Assembly (NCBI GenBank): GCA_028284775.1
Contig: JANQRB010000110.1
Location: 1-35,594 of the forward strand
Direction of reading: 5' to 3'
Origin: Candidatus Kapaibacterium sp.
GTDB taxonomy: Bacteria; Bacteroidota; Ignavibacteria; Kapaibacteriales; UBA7675
DNA: 35,594 nucleotides
The notes below the pieces were generated by a model. The model was not told the DNA's origin. It saw only the letters and a list, made by a program, of their open reading frames with translations, and made no database searches. How positions within the stretch are numbered: position 1 is the stretch's first letter; each line of letters starts with the position of its first letter. Positions 8,510 to 16,590 of the stretch are shown in pieces. Both the position numbers and the translations under genes were made by a program.

Positions 8510-10144
8510 TTAGAGGAATTTGCGCGTAATTTCTTTCTGCCGCTTGACGGAATAAAAACGGAACTCATCATAGGCCAGGTTTTCATTCGGCTCCAGACGA
8601 ATCCGGACAAAATACTTAATCATAAGACGAGTTAATTTCGAGAAGCGGCCTTCCACCAGCTGGTAGGCGATAATGGGATGGACGGTGAGGCGCAAGCTGA
8701 ATTCACGCTCATTGGCCCGGAAGCGCGTTAGCCAGTGTTCGATCGAATTGATAATGACGTACTTTGATTTAACGTTGCCGGCTCCTTTACAGGTGGGACA
8801 GGGTTCGGTCATGACCTGAAGAATATTGTTGCGCACGCGCTGACGGGTAATCTGCAGTAAGCCGAGTTGGGTCAATGGAAAGACAACCGATTTGGCGCGA
8901 TCCTTGCGTAATTCTTTTTTCATCTCTTCGAAGATGCGTTTCTTGTTGCGCTCCTCCAGTTGATCGATAAAATCGATGACGATCATACCGCCGATGTCCC
9001 GCAATCGTATCTGACGGGCAATTTCTTTCAGGGCTTCCAGATTAGTGCGCAGCGAATTGAGCTCCTGTTCGCGTTCCTCGGCATAGCGGCCGCTGTTAAC
9101 ATCGATGATTACCATTGCTTCGGTATGATCAAAGACGACGGATCCGCCGCTGGGCAGCTTGGCCTGCCGAGCATAGGTCCCCTCGACGTCTTTGGCCACG
9201 CCGCAGCCGTCGAATATCGGTTCGCTGCCCTTGTAGAATTCGATCGACCCGGCCAGATCAGGTGCTGCCCAGTCGAGATATTCCTTAATCTCGTGATACA
9301 GTTTTTTGGAGTCGACAACAACGCGTTTGATATCGGCGGTCAGCTGATCGCGAATCAGACTGCGTACCAGGTTGGCATCGGTGTAGAGCAGCACCGGGGG
9401 CTTCTTCGATTTAACCCGGTGTTCGATGTCGCGCCAGGTATCCAGCAGGTGCTGCAGGTCCTTGCGCAGGCCGATCTCGTCCTGATCTTCGGCTTCGGTG
9501 CGGATGATGCAACCGAGCTCGGGCGGCAGCATGGACTTAACGATGCGTCGCAGCCTGCGCCGCTCCTTGATCTGAAATATTTTTTTCGACACACCGATGA
9601 CCGGGCTGAAAGGGGAGAGCACAAGATAGCGTCCGGGAACCGTAATTTTCGTGGTGATGCGAAGCCCCTTGCGGTCGTAGGCTTCGCGGATAGCCTGGAC
9701 GATGACGTGCTGTCCTTCTTCCAGGCTGATCGTTACTTCGCCGGAGCGTTTCGTCGAGAAGGTCGGCAGCGTATTGATGTCGCGACCTGAGCGTTTTTTT
9801 AATCGCAGCGCTACAAGGATATCGTCCGACAAATCCATCGTAGGCTCGGGAACGCCGTTGTATTGTACGTCGCCGGCGTCATCGTCTTCATCGAGATCAT
9901 CGAGATGTTCTTCCAGTGACTCACTGACATCGGAAAAGTGCAGGAAGGCATCCTGCTTCATTCCGATGTCGATAAAGGCGGCATTCATTCCCTGGACGAT
10001 GCGTTTGACGCGGCCAAGATAGATATTGCCGATATGGCGTTCATTGTCGGGCAGTTCCCACAATAGCTCGACAAGACGTCCGCTCTCCGTAATGGCGACA
10101 CGGATTTCGTCAAGCGTGGAATTGATGATTATTTCCTTTTTCAT
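8510..10144 (-). CDS. rng: Ribonuclease G (RNase E/G family)
   Basis: A 544-residue single-strand endoribonuclease of the RNase E/G family, acting in rRNA 5' maturation and mRNA decay. An S1-like RNA-binding domain covers ~35-125 (GNIYLGRVKRIVQGMNAAFIDIG), split by an acidic insert (LDDLDEDDDAGD). The catalytic DNase I-like part has IDVNSGRY with metal-binding Asp, followed by LRDIGGMIVIDFID. The zinc-link CPTCKGAG lies near 446-453. There is no long RNase E-type C-terminal scaffold, so RNase G is the better name. It is the first gene of the run rng-dxr-rseP-surE. No clear promoter was recognised upstream, and the leader GACGACAAGTCC has only a weak ribosome binding site. Confidence 0.95.
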   Translation of the reverse strand: MKKEIIINSTLDEIRVAITESGRLVELLWELPDNERHIGNIYLGRVKRIVQGMNAAFIDIGMKQDAFLHFSDVSESLEEHLDDLDEDDDAGDVQYNGVPEPTMDLSDDILVALRLKKRSGRDINTLPTFSTKRSGEVTISLEEGQHVIVQAIREAYDRKGLRITTKITVPGRYLVLSPFSPVIGVSKKIFQIKERRRLRRIVKSMLPPELGCIIRTEAEDQDEIGLRKDLQHLLDTWRDIEHRVKSKKPPVLLYTDANLVRSLIRDQLTADIKRVVVDSKKLYHEIKEYLDWAAPDLAGSIEFYKGSEPIFDGCGVAKDVEGTYARQAKLPSGGSVVFDHTEAMVIIDVNSGRYAEEREQELNSLRTNLEALKEIARQIRLRDIGGMIVIDFIDQLEERNKKRIFEEMKKELRKDRAKSVVFPLTQLGLLQITRQRVRNNILQVMTEPCPTCKGAGNVKSKYVIINSIEHWLTRFRANEREFSLRLTVHPIIAYQLVEGRFSKLTRLMIKYFVRIRLEPNENLAYDEFRFYSVKRQKEITRKFL

Positions 10145-10651
10145 GGACTTGTCGTCATCTGTCTCTCAGCTTCGACGCCGGCGCCCAATAGAAACCCGCT
10201 CAACACAGCGAATTGCGGCGTTGAATGGCTTACGCCCGAGACCGCGAGTACAAGGTGAAGGGAAATGAGGCGGTCTTGGGAAGCTGTGCCGGAGACAGTT
10301 TGTGCGACAATGGTGATGGAGGTAGACATTCAGATTCGACCGCAGATGCGGCAGACGCCGAAGCGCAAATTTTCCTTGTCTCATTGACTGCGTTGACGGT
10401 AGGCTGTCACCACTGTATCTTCGCGAATTCACTGTCTTGGATCAGGCTCGCCGCCGGTATCCTGGATGAGACACTGATTTTGATGCGGCAAGAGCGATTT
10501 TCGCCACTAATCCTACAGCTTCCCGGCATCGGTCGATACCGAAATGAGAGAAAAAAAGAGGCCAAGCCGAACCGCAACACCCTGCAAACAAACCCCCCGC
10601 TGCTTTCTTCCGAATCTGACGGATTAGAGTCAGTCACAGTCGCACGGAGAC

Positions 10652-10774
10652 TTGACCTCAGAATTTTTCTTTGATTCAATTGTCAAAATATCCGGCAAAT
10701 ATACGAGGAAGCGTATATTTCTGCAAGCTGTTTTTAGGGCTTCGCTTGCGTTTCGGTCAGGGCAGTCGTAAATT
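10652..10774 (+). promoter_or_regulatory. Candidate sigma70 promoters upstream of tRNA-Arg
   Basis: Two possible promoters point to the tRNA. The first is TTGACC (10652-10657), 17 bases, TTCAAT (10675-10680). The second is TTGCGT (10746-10751), 17 bases, TAAATT (10769-10774), which would start transcription about 60 bases before the tRNA. Each has a correct spacer but imperfect boxes. At least one is expected for a lone tRNA gene. Confidence 0.35.
10697..10720. repeat. Perfect 9-bp inverted repeat
   Basis: AAATATACG (10697-10705) and CGTATATTT (10712-10720) are exact reverse complements around the 6-base loop AGGAAG. It sits just downstream of the predicted start of the TTGACC-17-TTCAAT promoter, which is where an operator would sit. 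It lacks a following T-run, so it is not a canonical terminator. Confidence 0.55.
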
Positions 10775-10839
10775 GCGAGTCTGTCATTGCCAGGGTTGTC
10801 GGCGCGACAATCCACTTGAAAACGCCGTCGATGCACGAA

Positions 10840-10913
<74 letters not shown>

Positions 10914-10934
10914 CTGCTTTGCTGTTTTATTCAG

Positions 10935-10948
10935 GCCGGTAATCCGGC
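10935..10948. terminator. Possible weak hairpin terminator after tRNA-Arg
   Basis: GCCGG-TAAT-CCGGC forms a perfect 5-bp stem with a 4-base loop between the convergent tRNA and glutaredoxin-like gene. No clear T-run follows on either strand, so termination here is only a suggestion. Confidence 0.3.
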
Positions 10949-10972
10949 ATTCAATCGCTGGCTCAAAAGTCT

Positions 10973-11242
10973 TCACCATTCTTTGCGTCGAATCGCCTCG
11001 ATGATTTCAGAAGCGGAGGCGCGATAGCGAAAGGCTTCCTCGCCGTTAATCAGTAATACCGGTACCTTGTCATAGTACTGCTCATAAAAACTATCGCCTT
11101 GCTGAAGAGAATGTGTCTTGATTCGCAGCCCTACATTATGGCTTGCCTCCATCAGTTCTTTCCACATTTCATCGCACAGGTGACAGTTCGGCTTGCTGAT
11201 AAAAAGAAGCTTTATCGGCGTCATAAGCGTCTTCACAACCAT
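10973..11242 (-). CDS. Glutaredoxin-like small thiol protein
   Basis: An 89-residue thioredoxin-fold protein of the short glutaredoxin-like type (DUF836 kind). The first strand KLLFISKPNCHLCDEM carries the CxxC pair (C-H-L-C), and VPVLLINGEEAF holds the cis-proline loop of thioredoxin folds. The short C-terminal helix ends IIEAIRRKEW. The real start may be the second Met (11224), which would place the CxxC at the usual distance from the N-terminus. Neither start has a good ribosome binding site. It lies 21 bases after xseB and is probably the last gene of the xseA-xseB operon. A redox role is inferred from fold; the substrate is unknown. Confidence 0.85.
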   Translation of the reverse strand: MVVKTLMTPIKLLFISKPNCHLCDEMWKELMEASHNVGLRIKTHSLQQGDSFYEQYYDKVPVLLINGEEAFRYRASASEIIEAIRRKEW

Positions 11243-11263
11243 CTTAGTGAAAGGGATGTTGGA

Positions 11264-11473
11264 TTAAGCATCGGCTGCGGCACTTTCCTGGGCGGCGCGT
11301 ATTACCGTGATCCGCTGCTCGGCTTTGCCGAGTGTTTTCCGCGATTCGGCAATCAGCTTCATTCCCTCTTCATAGAGCTTAATCATTGAGTCGAGTGTTT
11401 GGTCACCACGATCGAGGATCTCGACGATCTCTTCCAGACGCCTGAGTTTTTGTTCGAAACTTTGTTTGGCCAT
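11264..11473 (-). CDS. xseB: Exodeoxyribonuclease VII small subunit
   Basis: A 69-residue helical-hairpin protein matching XseB. SFEQKLRRLEEIVEILDRGD and SMIKLYEEGMKLI are the two signature helices. Several XseB chains bind the XseA C-terminal helical stalk to form exonuclease VII, which degrades single-stranded DNA from both ends. The gene starts 9 bases after the xseA stop, consistent with translational coupling and a fixed ratio of subunits. The C-terminus is a short Ala-rich tail. Confidence 0.95.
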   Translation of the reverse strand: MAKQSFEQKLRRLEEIVEILDRGDQTLDSMIKLYEEGMKLIAESRKTLGKAEQRITVIRAAQESAAADA

Positions 11474-11482
11474 AAGAATTCG

Positions 11483-12703
11483 CTATTCCGGTTCATTGGT
11501 CAAATCCGCCATCGTATCCGCTGTCTGCACATGCTGAATGCCGACGAGCGCGCGTTCGTTCTGACGCAGTATCTCGACATCACTGCAATTGCGTAATGTC
11601 ATTGTGCTATCCACGAGGTCGCCGCCGCTGCGCAGCAGCGCGAAGCCACGGCGCAGAGGACCCAAAGGGTGTAAGGATTGGGAATGCGCCGTCAATGCCG
11701 CCAGTTGCTCGCCCGAACGCCGCAGCGTCCGATCGGCGGCATTGTTGAGCTGGTCCTGCCAGCGGTCCAGTGTCATTTCCGTTTGGCTAATGTATTCAGG
11801 GAGGCGGCGCAAACCCGGATGCTGTTCGAGATGTTCCAGTTGATCGCGCCGGCGTTCAACGCAATGTCGAATTGACGTATGTAACTGCTCGCGCGCACCG
11901 ATCAGAAAGGCGTCGATGTCACGGCGGTCGCGAACGGCGATTTCGGCTGCCGCCGTCGGGGTTGCCGCCCGTACGTCGGCAATGAAATCGGCGATGGTGT
12001 AGTCCACCTCATGGCCGACGGCTGAAATGACGGGAGTTCGCGCGGCGAACAGCGCCTGTGCAACTTCTTCCGTGTTAAAAGCCCAGAGATCTTCGATGGA
12101 TCCGCCGCCGCGACCGATGATCATCAGGTCACAACCGGCCGAATCCAGCCGGCTGATGGCCGCTGCGATAGCTTGCGCCGCCTCGGCTCCCTGGACAGGC
12201 GCCGGATGCATGACAATTTCACACATGGGCATCCGCCGTTGCAAGGTCGTGAGAATATCGCGGACGGCAGCACCGGTTTCAGAAGTAATGACTCCAACAC
12301 GTTCGGGGAATTCCGGCAGCGCCTTTTTGTGCTCCGCGTCGAACAAACCGGCGGCGTGCAATTTTTGCTTGAGCGCCTCGAAGGCCAGTTGCAGGTCGCC
12401 TTTACCCAGCGGGCGTAAACTGCTGCATTCCAGCTGATAATTGCCGCGCGGCGGCCAGACCGTCAAGCGGCCGGAAGCGAGAACCTGCATTCCGTCGGTT
12501 GGGCTGAATCGAACTACACGCGATTTCCACAGTACACAGGAAATTTGGGCGCCGGCATCTTTCAAGGTGAAATAGCGATGGCCGGAACTATGGTGTTTGA
12601 AGTTGGAGATTTCACCAGTCACACTGAGGCCGTTGTAGTGCTCCTCCAGTGTTCGTTTGACTCTTCGTGTGAGTTCGCTCACACTCAGTACTTGGTTTTC
12701 CAT
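11483..12703 (-). CDS. xseA: Exodeoxyribonuclease VII large subunit
   Basis: A 406-residue catalytic subunit of exonuclease VII. The N-terminal OB-fold covers ~1-105 (VTGEISNFKHHSSGHRYFTL). The catalytic domain covers ~120-330 and has GVITSETGAAVRDI, IGRGGGSIEDLWAFN, AVGHEVDYTIADFIADVRA and TPTAAAE, the most conserved blocks of the family. The C-terminal helical part is a little shorter than in E. coli (456 residues). There is no Shine-Dalgarno. The minus-strand promoter at 12729-12758 would give a leader of only about 20 bases. Confidence 0.96.
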   Translation of the reverse strand: MENQVLSVSELTRRVKRTLEEHYNGLSVTGEISNFKHHSSGHRYFTLKDAGAQISCVLWKSRVVRFSPTDGMQVLASGRLTVWPPRGNYQLECSSLRPLGKGDLQLAFEALKQKLHAAGLFDAEHKKALPEFPERVGVITSETGAAVRDILTTLQRRMPMCEIVMHPAPVQGAEAAQAIAAAISRLDSAGCDLMIIGRGGGSIEDLWAFNTEEVAQALFAARTPVISAVGHEVDYTIADFIADVRAATPTAAAEIAVRDRRDIDAFLIGAREQLHTSIRHCVERRRDQLEHLEQHPGLRRLPEYISQTEMTLDRWQDQLNNAADRTLRRSGEQLAALTAHSQSLHPLGPLRRGFALLRSGGDLVDSTMTLRNCSDVEILRQNERALVGIQHVQTADTMADLTNEPE

Positions 12704-12728
12704 ACTAATTGCGGTCGTATTTTTCGTA

Positions 12729-12758
12729 AATTTAGCGATTTAAGCTGAAATATGTCAA
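12729..12758 (-). promoter_or_regulatory. Sigma70-type promoter of xseA-xseB operon
   Basis: Read on the minus strand, TTGACA (12758-12753) is a perfect -35 box, followed after 18 bases by TAAATT (12734-12729) as the -10 box. The start site would fall near 12722, about 20 bases before the xseA ATG. The divergent ispF start lies only 22 bases from the -35 box, so expression of the two directions may interfere. Confidence 0.55.
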
Positions 12759-12779
12759 CTAGTATCGGTAAGGGTCTGT

Positions 12780-13490
12780 ATGATAGGTTTTGGTTACGAC
12801 GTACACCAATTGGCGGACGGAGAAACATTGACTCTTGGAGGCGTGACAATACCGCACGAAAGGGGGACGGTGGCGCATAGTGACGGGGATGTATTGCTTC
12901 ACGCCGTTTGTGACGCCATTCTGGGCGCTGCCGGCATGGGCGATATCGGTGAGCATTTTCCGGATTCGGATCCGGCCTACCTCGGCGTTGACAGTACCGA
13001 ATTGCTGCGAAGCGTTTGCCGCATGATCGGCGAGTCAGGTTATGCACTTGTCAACATCGATGCGACGCTCGTCCTGGAACAGCCGCGTATTTCCGCTCAT
13101 AAGGCGGCGATGCGCAACAATATTGCCGAAGTCTGTACGCTTGCGCCACAACGGGTTTCCATCAAGGCGACGACCAGTGAACAGCTGGGATTCGTCGGCG
13201 CAGGTCAGGGCGTGCAGGCGCATGCGGTCTGTCTCATCGAAAAGATCGTCGTTGAGGGAGGGGCGGTGAACGAAACGGTCGCCGCCGCTGCCGGTGAAGC
13301 GGCCTCAGCGCGCGAGGATAAGCAAATCAACCCTGATGCAGATACGACGGAGAGAAAAAAGAAAGCCAAAAAGAAGAGAGATAAGTCGAGAGACAAGAAG
13401 CCCAGTGACAGGAAACGGAAGAGCAAAAAATCAAAGTCCGGGAAGGATTCCGGGCGATCCGGGAAATCCGACAAAGGAAAGAAAACATAA
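12780..13490 (+). CDS. ispF: IspF (MECDP synthase) with Lys-rich C-terminal tail
   Basis: Residues 1-158 are a complete IspF, the MEP-pathway enzyme that cyclises CDP-methylerythritol 2-phosphate to MEcPP. The zinc ligands are D7, H9 and H41 (GYDVHQL; HSDGDVLLHAV). Later family blocks are IGEHFPDSDP, VNIDATLVLEQPRI and ATTSEQLGFVGAGQG. Usual IspF length is about 157, but here the frame continues to 236. Residues ~160-190 are Ala/acidic, and ~191-236 are almost only Lys, Arg, Ser, Asp and Gly. The tail is encoded by a nearly pure purine strand (about 13348-13488). A ribosome binding site (AAGGG) lies about 7 bases before the ATG. The tail could bind RNA, DNA or acidic surfaces, or be disordered; this is unknown. 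Confidence 0.95.
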   Translation: MIGFGYDVHQLADGETLTLGGVTIPHERGTVAHSDGDVLLHAVCDAILGAAGMGDIGEHFPDSDPAYLGVDSTELLRSVCRMIGESGYALVNIDATLVLEQPRISAHKAAMRNNIAEVCTLAPQRVSIKATTSEQLGFVGAGQGVQAHAVCLIEKIVVEGGAVNETVAAAAGEAASAREDKQINPDADTTERKKKAKKKRDKSRDKKPSDRKRKSKKSKSGKDSGRSGKSDKGKKT

Positions 13491-13513
13491 CTGGCCGGAA
13501 TGAACACATCGTT

Positions 13514-15871
13514 GTGAAGGCAAGGCGGATTTCGGGACTGTTCTTGGCGGGGCTGCCCGTGACGGTCCTCCTGCTGGCGGTTTTGACGCCCCTAGCGGCG
13601 CAGCACAGCGAATTTTATCCCTTCAGCTACACCTACAGCGCCAAAGCCTTGGGCGGACAGCTCATATCGACTCATCAGCTCTCCGCCGACAGCAATGCCT
13701 ACCATACATTTCTTATTAAACGCAAACCTACCTGGTCGGATGACGCCGAGGTGGTGCAGGTGTGGCAGCGGACACGCCGCCGTCAATGGCAGGGGAGCAG
13801 TCTTGGCGGCGCCTCGCTCCATGCTGCGGTTCCGATATCCGCCACTTCGATCGTCGCCATTGTTCAGCGGGCCGAGCAACTGATCCTGGCCGAAATCGAC
13901 ACCGCGCTGCGTGTGCTGCGTGAAACGGACTTCGAACAGGAATATGCCATATTTCCCAATTCGCGTTTTTCGCTCTGCTATGATGCTCCCGGCGGCAGCG
14001 GCATGGCGCTCGTCAATCACGAGTTGTTTAATTTTAGGACCAGCGATTCGGCGCTGACGGTCGTTAAACAAACAGCTTATCCCGTTGAAGACGTCACGGC
14101 GCTGATGGCGCCTGACACTACTTGGCCCGCCTTTGCCTATCTGCGCGTGGAAGGGATGCAGCACCGCCTGATGTTCCTCAATGGTGACGGCGTGGAACTG
14201 CGGCAACAGGAAGTTCACTTCGGCAAGCCAGTCTACCTGCGTCCCGTCAACGGGCGCGCCGTCGCCGCTCTTAATGCGGCGGGCGATGTCACAAAGCTGA
14301 TGATTGTACCTGCCGACAGCAACTATAGTCCAAGCAGCAGTGTCGTCTTCGGCAAATGGTTCACAATTGTTTTTGGAGATGAAGACAGCCGTTCCTACCA
14401 CCTGCGATATGTCGAATTCAATGAACGGTATCTGTGGCGCCACCTGCAGATTCCCAAAATCAGCGGCAGTCCGGTCGCCGAGACGATCGATGAATTTCCG
14501 CTCAGCCTGTTAGAGCCGGCCGGCGTCGTGAAGCTGGCGGATGGCGCCGGCGTCATTTTTCGTAATGGTCTGGCGAACTTCAGCGAGGACGGCCGGCTCC
14601 TTTCCGTCGACATTCTCAAGCTGAACCTTGAAAGCGACGAGCCTGTACGCTTAAACAAAGTCGGCGGCAGTTTGCTGGCCACACAGGCAAACAAATCCTG
14701 GATCTTTGAACGACGGTCGAATTCGTTCTGGTGGCTGAACCGGCTGTTTCGGGACCTCTGGCTCTATTTGCTGATGGCCGTCATTGTGGTGGGCTTTGCC
14801 TTTCTGGCGCGTCAGTCCTATCAGCGGCAGCGAATATTAAGGACCCTGTTTGAAATGCCCGAAGCGGATCCATTTGTCGTGTTGGACAAAGAGGGCCGTC
14901 TGCGGAGCTTAAACGACTCGGCCCGACACCTTCTACAGTTGCCGCGCACCGTCCCGCTCGGTCGAGTCTTTCAGTTCTATTGCGCCGGTCTTAATGCCGA
15001 AGGCATGATGACTCTGGTAGATGAAGCACTGCGGTTTCGTCAGCAACTTGCAAGGCGCATCACCTTCGAGGTGCAGGATCGCAGTCACGATTATCTCTTT
15101 TCCGCAATTCCTATCCGGGGATTTCTGGGCAACCGCGGTGGCTTGCTGCTTACCGGCAGAGACATAACCGAAGAACTGGAAAAGAAACGCCTCAACAACT
15201 GGGCGCAGCTGGCGCATGATATGAAGACCAACCTTTCGATCATCAAGCTCAACGCCGAGACCATCAGCGAAACTTCCCACGATCCCGCCGCGAGTATCGG
15301 ACGCCGCATTCTTTTTCAGGTTAACCTGCTCATTAACAGGGTGCGTGACCTGGTCACCATCGGCAGCAGCGATTCATTGGATAAGGTTATGATTGACGCC
15401 GTCGCACTCTGCCACGAAGTACGCGAAGAGTTTAACGAGTCTTTGTTCGCCAATGTCGAGCTGAAGGTTCAGGCTCGTCACATCTTGCTTTCCTGCGACA
15501 AGGCCAAGCTCAGCCGCGCACTCCGCAACGCCGTCGAAAACGGGATTCGCTCTTTGCATGGCCAGAAGGGCCAGGTTGAGATTTCCTCCTGGCATGACCA
15601 GAACTATGTGTATTTTCAGGTCAGAGATTCCGGCGCGGGAATGGATGACGAAACCCTGGGCAATATGCTGAAGCCTTTCTTCACCAAATACAAAACCCAG
15701 GGCGGCACCGGGATGGGCACTATGATTATGCAGCACGTGATGGAATTGCACGGCGGCGAAATGGAGGTAGAGTCCCACAAGGGCTCAGGTACGGCGGTCC
15801 GCTTCAAACTGCCGAATATCGGTACGCAGACGGTGGCGGAACGGCGCGCCGCCGAAACGCAGACGTCCTGA
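13514..15871 (+). CDS. Membrane sensor histidine kinase with PAS domain
   Basis: A 785-residue sensor kinase starting at GTG. This start gives a clean signal sequence (KARR, hydrophobic run, LAAQ), though no good Shine-Dalgarno is seen. Residues ~31-410 are a large extracytoplasmic beta-rich domain, possibly a propeller. A membrane segment lies at ~416-435 (LYLLMAVIVVGFAFLA). A PAS domain covers ~445-550 (DPFVVLDKEGRLRSLND; GGLLLTGRDITEELE). The phospho-acceptor is H568 in LAHDMKTNLSIIK. The ATPase part shows the N-box RNAVENG (672-677), G1 DSGAGMDD (705-712), PFFTKYKTQGGTGMG and GSGTAVRF. It autophosphorylates and should pass phosphate to a response regulator, but none is adjacent. ruvX follows 9 bases later. 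The ligand is unknown. Confidence 0.93.
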   Translation: MKARRISGLFLAGLPVTVLLLAVLTPLAAQHSEFYPFSYTYSAKALGGQLISTHQLSADSNAYHTFLIKRKPTWSDDAEVVQVWQRTRRRQWQGSSLGGASLHAAVPISATSIVAIVQRAEQLILAEIDTALRVLRETDFEQEYAIFPNSRFSLCYDAPGGSGMALVNHELFNFRTSDSALTVVKQTAYPVEDVTALMAPDTTWPAFAYLRVEGMQHRLMFLNGDGVELRQQEVHFGKPVYLRPVNGRAVAALNAAGDVTKLMIVPADSNYSPSSSVVFGKWFTIVFGDEDSRSYHLRYVEFNERYLWRHLQIPKISGSPVAETIDEFPLSLLEPAGVVKLADGAGVIFRNGLANFSEDGRLLSVDILKLNLESDEPVRLNKVGGSLLATQANKSWIFERRSNSFWWLNRLFRDLWLYLLMAVIVVGFAFLARQSYQRQRILRTLFEMPEADPFVVLDKEGRLRSLNDSARHLLQLPRTVPLGRVFQFYCAGLNAEGMMTLVDEALRFRQQLARRITFEVQDRSHDYLFSAIPIRGFLGNRGGLLLTGRDITEELEKKRLNNWAQLAHDMKTNLSIIKLNAETISETSHDPAASIGRRILFQVNLLINRVRDLVTIGSSDSLDKVMIDAVALCHEVREEFNESLFANVELKVQARHILLSCDKAKLSRALRNAVENGIRSLHGQKGQVEISSWHDQNYVYFQVRDSGAGMDDETLGNMLKPFFTKYKTQGGTGMGTMIMQHVMELHGGEMEVESHKGSGTAVRFKLPNIGTQTVAERRAAETQTS

Positions 15872-15880
15872 GGAGACGAC

Positions 15881-16318
15881 ATGGAAATCGGACAGATGTT
15901 TAAAGGCAGACGGCTCGGCGCACTGGATTTCGGCGAACGGCGAATCGGATTTGCGGTCTGTGACGAACTGCACATTTCGGTTACGCCGCGCGGCTATCTG
16001 GAAAATACTCCTCTTGTGTTCCAGCACTTGAAAGATCGGGTCGGGGAGGAGAATATAGCCGCTCTGGTCGTCGGTATGCCCTTGCGGATTGACGGCGGCG
16101 CGAATCGAATGACCGACCTAATCAACAATTTCATCACCGAGCTGCAAAAGCGTGTCGGCATACCGATCTTCACTATCGATGAATCTTTTTCCACCCGCCG
16201 CGCATGGTCATTGATGCACGAAATGAAGACGCCGCGTAAAAAAAGCCACAAAAAAGGCAGAAAAGATGAAGTGGCGGCCGCGTTGATCTTACGCGAGTTT
16301 CTGGTAGAAAATGGATGA
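15881..16318 (+). CDS. ruvX: Holliday junction resolvase-like RuvX/YqgF
   Basis: A 145-residue RNase H-fold protein of the YqgF/RuvX family, linked to pre-16S rRNA 5'-end maturation and proposed as a Holliday junction nuclease. Catalytic acidic residues are visible: D16 in LGALDFGERRIG, E/D in TIDESFSTRRA, and KDEVAAALIL near the end. The block VVGMPLRIDGG corresponds to the usual GLP-NxDG loop. A good ribosome binding site, AGGAGA, overlaps the histidine-kinase stop codon, so the two are surely co-transcribed. Length is normal for the family. Confidence 0.93.
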   Translation: MEIGQMFKGRRLGALDFGERRIGFAVCDELHISVTPRGYLENTPLVFQHLKDRVGEENIAALVVGMPLRIDGGANRMTDLINNFITELQKRVGIPIFTIDESFSTRRAWSLMHEMKTPRKKSHKKGRKDEVAAALILREFLVENG

Positions 16319-16590
16319 TCTGCTACCGACAAAGATCGGATGAGCTGAAACTTTTTTCATCGATGGCGCCTTATGCCTTCGAAGCGTTTACATTGTGACC
16401 GCGGCCATTCCTGGCAGAACTGATGGAAAAAGTTCCGGCAGCGAGACGGAAGGCTTGAGCTGAATTCCAGGTCTTTCCGGTCGACCCGGTGGTAAACGGA
16501 GAAAATATTTGCGGCTTTCAATCCTCTTGCTCGTTTGGAATTATTGCGGATTGTAAGCATTCGAATTCGGAAAAAACTGACAGGTAGGCT

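Larger units (their letters stand above)
10145..10839. other. Gene-free stretch between rng and tRNA-Arg
   Basis: No reading frame here has family signatures, a ribosome binding site or convincing composition. What can be seen are two candidate plus-strand promoters and a perfect 9-bp inverted repeat at 10697-10720, described separately. The rng promoter must lie here on the minus strand, but I could not fix it. Confidence 0.6.

Noticed and set aside
10225..10674. 149-codon plus-strand frame upstream of tRNA-Arg
   Set aside because: No ribosome binding site, no family pattern, and composition unlike the neighbouring genes.
13500..13517. Five-codon leader frame (ATG at 13500) ending over the kinase GTG
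   Set aside because: No ribosome binding site of its own and too short to distinguish from chance.
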